Assembly: GCA_037976565.1 (NCBI GenBank)
Contig: CP137685.1
Coordinates: 27,772,827-27,836,826 of the forward strand
DNA from: Mesocentrotus franciscanus
Lineage: Eukaryota; Echinodermata; Echinoidea; Camarodonta; Strongylocentrotidae
Direction: 5' to 3'
DNA: 64,000 nt
Made by a program: the position numbers and the translations under genes. Under the pieces are notes generated by a model that worked only from the letters and a program-made list of their open reading frames with translations, had not been told where the DNA came from and ran no database searches. Of the stretch, positions 59,949 through 64,000 are shown piece after piece (positions within the stretch are counted from its first letter, which is position 1; every line of letters starts with the position of its first letter).

Positions 59949-60790
59949 AGGGGCGGCGGAGCGTCATTCATAGTGGGGGGAGCACCAACAATAAAGGGAG
60001 CTTTACGGGAAAAGGGGGCACCTATAAAGGGAAACCTCAAATCGAAAATATAAAACTTTTTAGACATTGGTATTTACCCCTATCGAGTACATTATCAAGG
60101 ATGATTTCAAAGTTTGTTTCTCTCTTTACATGGTCCAAGATATGTACTTAGCAGTTGGTTGTGATGGTTAGAATATTTATTTGCGAGAGAACTATCAGAG
60201 ATTTGTGAGGTCGCAGTGCAAAAAATTACATCTTATAAAGAGGAAAAAACAATCCTGGTGGGGTTGTAAGCACAATCTAATCATGAAAGACTGAAAAGAT
60301 CTTTAATAAGAAACATAATTATATCCATTTTAAATACGAGCGAGCGTAGCGAGCCAGATTTGGGTGAAATTAAAGAAACAAATTGCTCTAATCGCTTTAA
60401 ATTAGGAGCACTTTTAATGGGGAAAGGAAAAGGGGGCACATATCCAAAGGGAAAAGGACACTTACTAGAAAAGAAAAAAGCACATGTCAAAGTTAAAACG
60501 GCACTTATGATAACGGAAAAAGTGCAATTATCAGAAGGAAAATGGTACTGATTAGAAAGGATAAGTTCAAGTTCAAGTTCATTTTATTCAAAACCACACA
60601 AAAAAGGCTATAATCTTATACAACAAAAAGACTGGTAATAGTACATTAATCAATTTGATTACATAAAGGGGCACGTGTCAAAATAAAAGGGGCAACTATC
60701 AGAGATGAAAAGGGGCACTTATTACAGAGTTAAAGGGGGCACCTCTCAAATAAAAAAAAGGGGCACTTAATAGAAAAAAAAACAAATATC
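59949..60790 (+). repeat. Paralogous block B2 with GGGGCAC repeats
   Basis: It matches 49219-49304 plus 50833-51850 without the hAT insertion. ggggcacttat-like units run from 60425 to 60775, interrupted at 60563-60660 by a LINE tail. Confidence 0.72.
60563..60660 (-). mobile_element. LINE 3' end fragment with AAGTTC tail
   Basis: (AAGTTC)n followed by attttattcaaaacca is a LINE 3' terminus on the minus strand, inserted in block B2. Confidence 0.55.
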
Positions 60791-60859
60791 ACGCACAAAT
60801 TATGCAAAAGCGGTGAGTAATTGCGTCCCGCAGGACACAACAGAAATTTCCAGGTTGGT

Positions 60860-60930
60860 ATATCGGTAAAGCGCTTAGAGACATCGTAGATGTATTAAGC
60901 GCCATACAAAAGCGGAATATTATTATTATT
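60860..60930 (+). mobile_element. SINE 3' tail
   Basis: taaagcgcttagagacat, then attaagcgccatacaaaagc and (ATT)n is a widespread deuterostome SINE 3' terminus. Confidence 0.65.
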
Positions 60931-61054
60931 TCCGGAAGCTGGAGATGAATCGTTTTCGCATCGTACACTGATTATAATTTTAATGATTTACACATCTATC
61001 CAATCTGTCCATATAGTGTAACAGTAACGACTCATCTGTGACACTAAAACGATG

Positions 61055-61406
61055 TGCATGAGCAGGGGCGGATCCAGCCGGCGGCAAGGGAGGGGGCCTA
61101 AAAAGGGGCCCACTTCGTGCGAAAATTTGAAAATCGTGCCTGTCGATTTTTCGCTCAGTGGGGTAGTGAGCAAAAAAAAAAAAAGGGTAATTTTTTCCAC
61201 CGCCACCCCTTGGGCGCCAGGGTAATGAGCACAATTTTTTTTTTGGCACCCGAAAATTTTTTCCTACGGGAAGGGTTATTTTTTCCACCGCCACCCCTTG
61301 GGCGCCAGGAGGGGCCCAACTTCTTTTTTTTCAAAAAGTGTTTTTACCTGTTTTTTTTTAGGGAGAGGGCCCGGGCCCCCCCCCTGGATCCGCCACTGTG
61401 CATGAG
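61055..61406. mobile_element. hAT MITE with perfect 8-bp target duplication
   Basis: The body is 61063-61398 (336 bp). Ends caggggcggatccag and ctggatccgccactg are inverted repeats. TGCATGAG flanks both sides (61055-61062 and 61399-61406). The interior repeats a ttttccaccgccacccc module twice. Non-coding. Confidence 0.9.
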
Positions 61407-61442
61407 ACTGATTTTGTTCGGTATAATTTGCATATAATTATG

Positions 61443-61625
61443 CGCACAACTAGGCGTTGTGGCGTGCGCCTGTAATCCAGCTAACAGTGGAAGTTACAAA
61501 CTGATTCAGCCGAGGACGCACTGGTTCGAAACTGAGTCACGTCTTTCGGATGGTGACGTTAAAGGTCGGTCCCCAGACGTAAATAATCATATCTGATTGA
61601 TACACGTCTGTAAAAACCCAATACA
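61443..61625 (+). mobile_element. SINE with 7SL-RNA-like head
   Basis: The head reads GGCGTTGTGGCGTGCGCC, then TGTAATCCAGCTA, close to the 5' domain of 7SL/SRP RNA, followed by a pol III B-box-like GGTTCGAAAC. The body and tail (gatggtgacgttaaaggtcg, ccagacgtaaataatcatat) are shared with 53395-53600. A tRNA origin of the head fits less well. Confidence 0.55.
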
Positions 61626-61639
61626 CACGCAGATTGAAA

Positions 61640-61955
61640 AGGAAAATTTTTGACTGACAGTTCGTCTTTTATGCACCTGTACAACTGAATGGAGTGTTTT
61701 TACCCAGATTCTGACGATAAAAGTGTGTAATTTTCTGAACGAATTAGGCTTTCTTTTAAGGACTGATTTTATGAATCCGCAAACTGCCGAACTCGGAAGC
61801 TTTGCCGACATGCTTGACGGTGCCTCCGTGTTTTTACTTCTCGCATTTGCTATTTTTTCGCGCTTTAATGTGGTGTTGCATTTTGCAGGAAAGTTTTTTG
61901 CCGGGGCCTTGCCCTTGGTTGGTTGGTTTCTATTTTTCTTTAACATGCTTTTTCA
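61640..61955 (+). other. Intergenic sequence
   Basis: No gene recognised; the tail near 61930 (tctatttttctttaacatgc) resembles 63696-63725 of the hAT element. Confidence 0.35.
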
Positions 61956-61959
61956 AAAA

Positions 61960-62157
61960 AGGGGGGCTTGAAAATGTCTTTTAGTGGGAAAGTAACGACT
62001 ATTAGTTGTCGAATCGTCTTAAGTGCTACCAATACAGCAAGTAATAGTCTGATTTTCTTACCATTGTTCTGAATGGTCGCACGTTTTGTACTGCGCAAAG
62101 AATCAATCAGTTTAATTTTGCCCATTACAAGAAGTCAAGAAGTGGGTTATTGATACG
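61960..62157 (-). mobile_element. Truncated, inverted copy of MITE family 2
   Basis: The reverse complement matches about 41650-41840 (acccacttcttgtaatgg and related text) with more divergence. Both ends are lost; the hAT element inserts at its right edge. Confidence 0.72.
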
Positions 62158-62163
62158 TGCACT

Positions 62164-64000
62164 CAGGCGCGGATCCAGGATTTCTTAGGGGGGGAGGCCC
62201 AAATTTGAAATTATGCGAGCCAAATATTGGTACGTAATGGTGACCAGCAGTGGCGTAATGAGCAAAATTTTTTTTTTTTTTTTTTGAGGGGCAGACAAAA
62301 ATCTGCATCTCCCCACTCTTACCTCCAGGCCCCACTGAACGTTTTTCAAAGTGGGTGGGGGACGCTAAAGTATTTGTGATCAAGTAGAGCGTAGCGCAAA
62401 TTGGCGTGGGGTCTAGGGACAAAGCGCCGGCGGGGATCAAAGGGCGGAGGCCCTGGAAGCTCAGGGGATATGGGCATTTAATTACGGCCAGATGAGCATT
62501 ATTTTGATACCTTATTCATGACACTGGCAGGTCACTCATTGGCGTGGGGTCCAGGGGGCTGAGCCCCCTGAAACTCAGGGATTTAAGGCATTTTATAACG
62601 GTCAGATAAGCATTCAGGGGCCTGCCTTAGACCCCCTGGTGGGGTCGAGGGGCGGACCCCAGAAGCTTAGGGTTTAGACACTTAATTACGGTCAGATGGG
62701 CATATCTAGATACCTTATTTGTGACACTCGCCGGTCACTAATTGGCGTGCTGTCCAGGGGGAGGGGGGAGCCCCCAGAAGCTCAGGGGTTTTAGGCATTT
62801 TATAACGGTCAGTTAAGTATTCAAGGCCGCCTCAGGGCCCCTGGTGGAGTCGAGGGGCGGAGCCCCGGAAGCTCAGGGGGTTTTAGGCATTTAATTACGG
62901 TCAGATGAACATATTTTGATACCTTATTTGTGACACTCGCAGGTCACTAATTGGCGAGGGGTCCAGGGGCGGAGGCCCAGAAGCTCAGGGTTTTAGGCGT
63001 TTAATTACTGTCAGATGAGCATATTTTAATACCTTAATTGTTACACTGGCAGGACAATAATTGGTGTGGGGTCCAGGGGGCGGAGCCCCCAGAAGCTCAG
63101 GGGTTTTAGGCATTTTATAACGGTCAGATAAGTAGGCCTATTCAGGGGCCGCCTTAGGGCCATTCGTTGGCTCCAGGGGGCAGAGCCGCCGGAAGCTCAG
63201 GGTTTTTAGGCGTTTAATTACGGTCAGATGAGCATATTTTGATACCTTATTTGTGACACTGGCAGGACAATAATTGGTGTGGGGTCCAGGGGGTGAAGCC
63301 CCCAGAAACTCAGGGGTTTTAGGCATTTTATAACGGTCAGATAAGTATTCAGGGGCCGCCTTAGGGCCCCTTCAGGGGCCCTGGTGGGGTCGAGGGGCGG
63401 AGCCCCCGGGAGCTCAGGGGTTTTAGGCGTTTAATTACGGTCAGATGAGCATTTTTAATACCTTATTTGTTACACTAGCAGGACACTAATTAGCATCGGG
63501 TCCAGGGGCGGAACCCCCAGAAGCTCAGGGGTTTTAGGCATTAAATTACCGTCCGATGAGCATCCCGCCTTAGACCCCTAGGTGGAATCAAGGGGGCAGA
63601 GCCCCGGAAGCTCAGGGGTTATAGGCATTTAATCACGGTCAGATGAGCATATTTTTATACCCCATTATTTTGTGACACTGGCAGGTCACTATTCTTTCTT
63701 TCTATTTTTCTTTAATATACTTTTTCAAAAAGTTGGGAGCTCGAGGCCCTCGAGCCCGCAGTTCCGCGGGCCCTGACATGTAGACCTCTAAATAAGCATA
63801 TTTTTTGTCTGACTGTAAATTTAGGAATTTGTTATTTTCCAACAAACGCATAAAAGAGTATAATTTACTAAAAAGTGAGGAAAAAACTCGGAAAATTGTG
63901 TCATTTCAGCAAGTTTCCCTTTTCCTTTTTGGTTTGCTGTGGGGGGGAGGCAAGGTCCTTTAGGCTCCCCCTCCCTCCGATCCACACGTTGTTGGCGGAA
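62164..64000 (+). mobile_element. hAT-like element with expanded array, right end outside the window
   Basis: It begins CAGGCGCGGATCCAGG like 49313 and follows the same internal order: array, then gttccgcggg, catgtagac, then ctctaaataagcatattt. The window ends before its right terminus. At least 1.8 kb. Confidence 0.78.
62395..63690 (+). repeat. Tandem array of alternating modules, period about 210-230 bp
   Basis: Module type A contains ttaattacggtcagatgagc, then gtgacactggcaggtcacta. Type B contains ttttataacggtcagataag, then attcaggggccgcc. Each ends in a GGGGCGGAGCCCC palindrome and agctcaggggttttaggc. Around five A-B dimers plus extra A modules are present. Confidence 0.85.

Noticed and set aside
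61723..61971. 82-codon ORF with a hydrophobic end
   Set aside because: It runs into repeat-derived sequence near 61930; no homologous family recognised and the composition fits chance.

Overview
The window is AT-rich animal genomic DNA with long introns, clean GT-AG splice sites, split CUB/EGF domains and a dense load of small DNA transposons and SINE/LINE fragments. A full-architecture BMP1/tolloid gene, the TTAA-flanked and hAT-type MITEs, and the SINE/LINE tails point to a deuterostome marine invertebrate, most likely an echinoderm such as a sea urchin. The species cannot be fixed from the sequence alone. No bacterial, phage or CRISPR feature is present.

Layout. (1) 1-7943 (+): the C-terminal 576 residues of a BMP1/tolloid metalloprotease gene in 12 exons, from the last residues of CUB1 through CUB2-EGF1-CUB3-EGF2-CUB4-CUB5 to the stop. 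The astacin protease domain lies off the left edge. (2) 2513-12477 recurs almost base for base at 12978-22549, on the other side of an exactly 500-base N gap. The second copy holds CUB3 to the stop a second time. This is most simply a false (haplotig-type) assembly duplication, not a second gene. (3) 24042-36056 (-): a six-coding-exon, 597-residue SLC16/monocarboxylate-transporter-like gene, convergent with tolloid. One intron holds a 5'-truncated, frameshifted CR1/L2/Jockey-type LINE inserted into a tRNA-derived SINE, and another holds a TTAA-flanked MITE. (4) 36057-54000: intergenic DNA with LINE ends, simple repeats, several TTAA-flanked and palindromic MITEs, and a 1.5 kb hAT-like element that carries an internal tandem array. 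(5) 54026-54520 (+): an intronless 164-codon ORF for a small cold-shock-domain protein with an Arg/Gly-rich tail, followed by a decayed LINE reverse transcriptase fragment. (6) 55340-64000: AT-rich intergenic DNA, a paralogous copy of the 46.4-51.9 kb block, a SINE with a 7SL-like head, a hAT MITE with a perfect 8-bp target duplication, and a long array of about 110-bp paired modules running off the right edge.

The two clear host genes work separately: tolloid is a secreted/ECM protease acting on procollagen and BMP antagonists, and the SLC16-like protein is a 12-TM plasma-membrane carrier. Nothing links them beyond convergent orientation. I did not find a clear new multi-gene system. The best leads are the nested transposon histories that paralogous empty sites can date, the minisatellite-bearing hAT element, the 7SL-like SINE, and the intronless cold-shock-domain gene.
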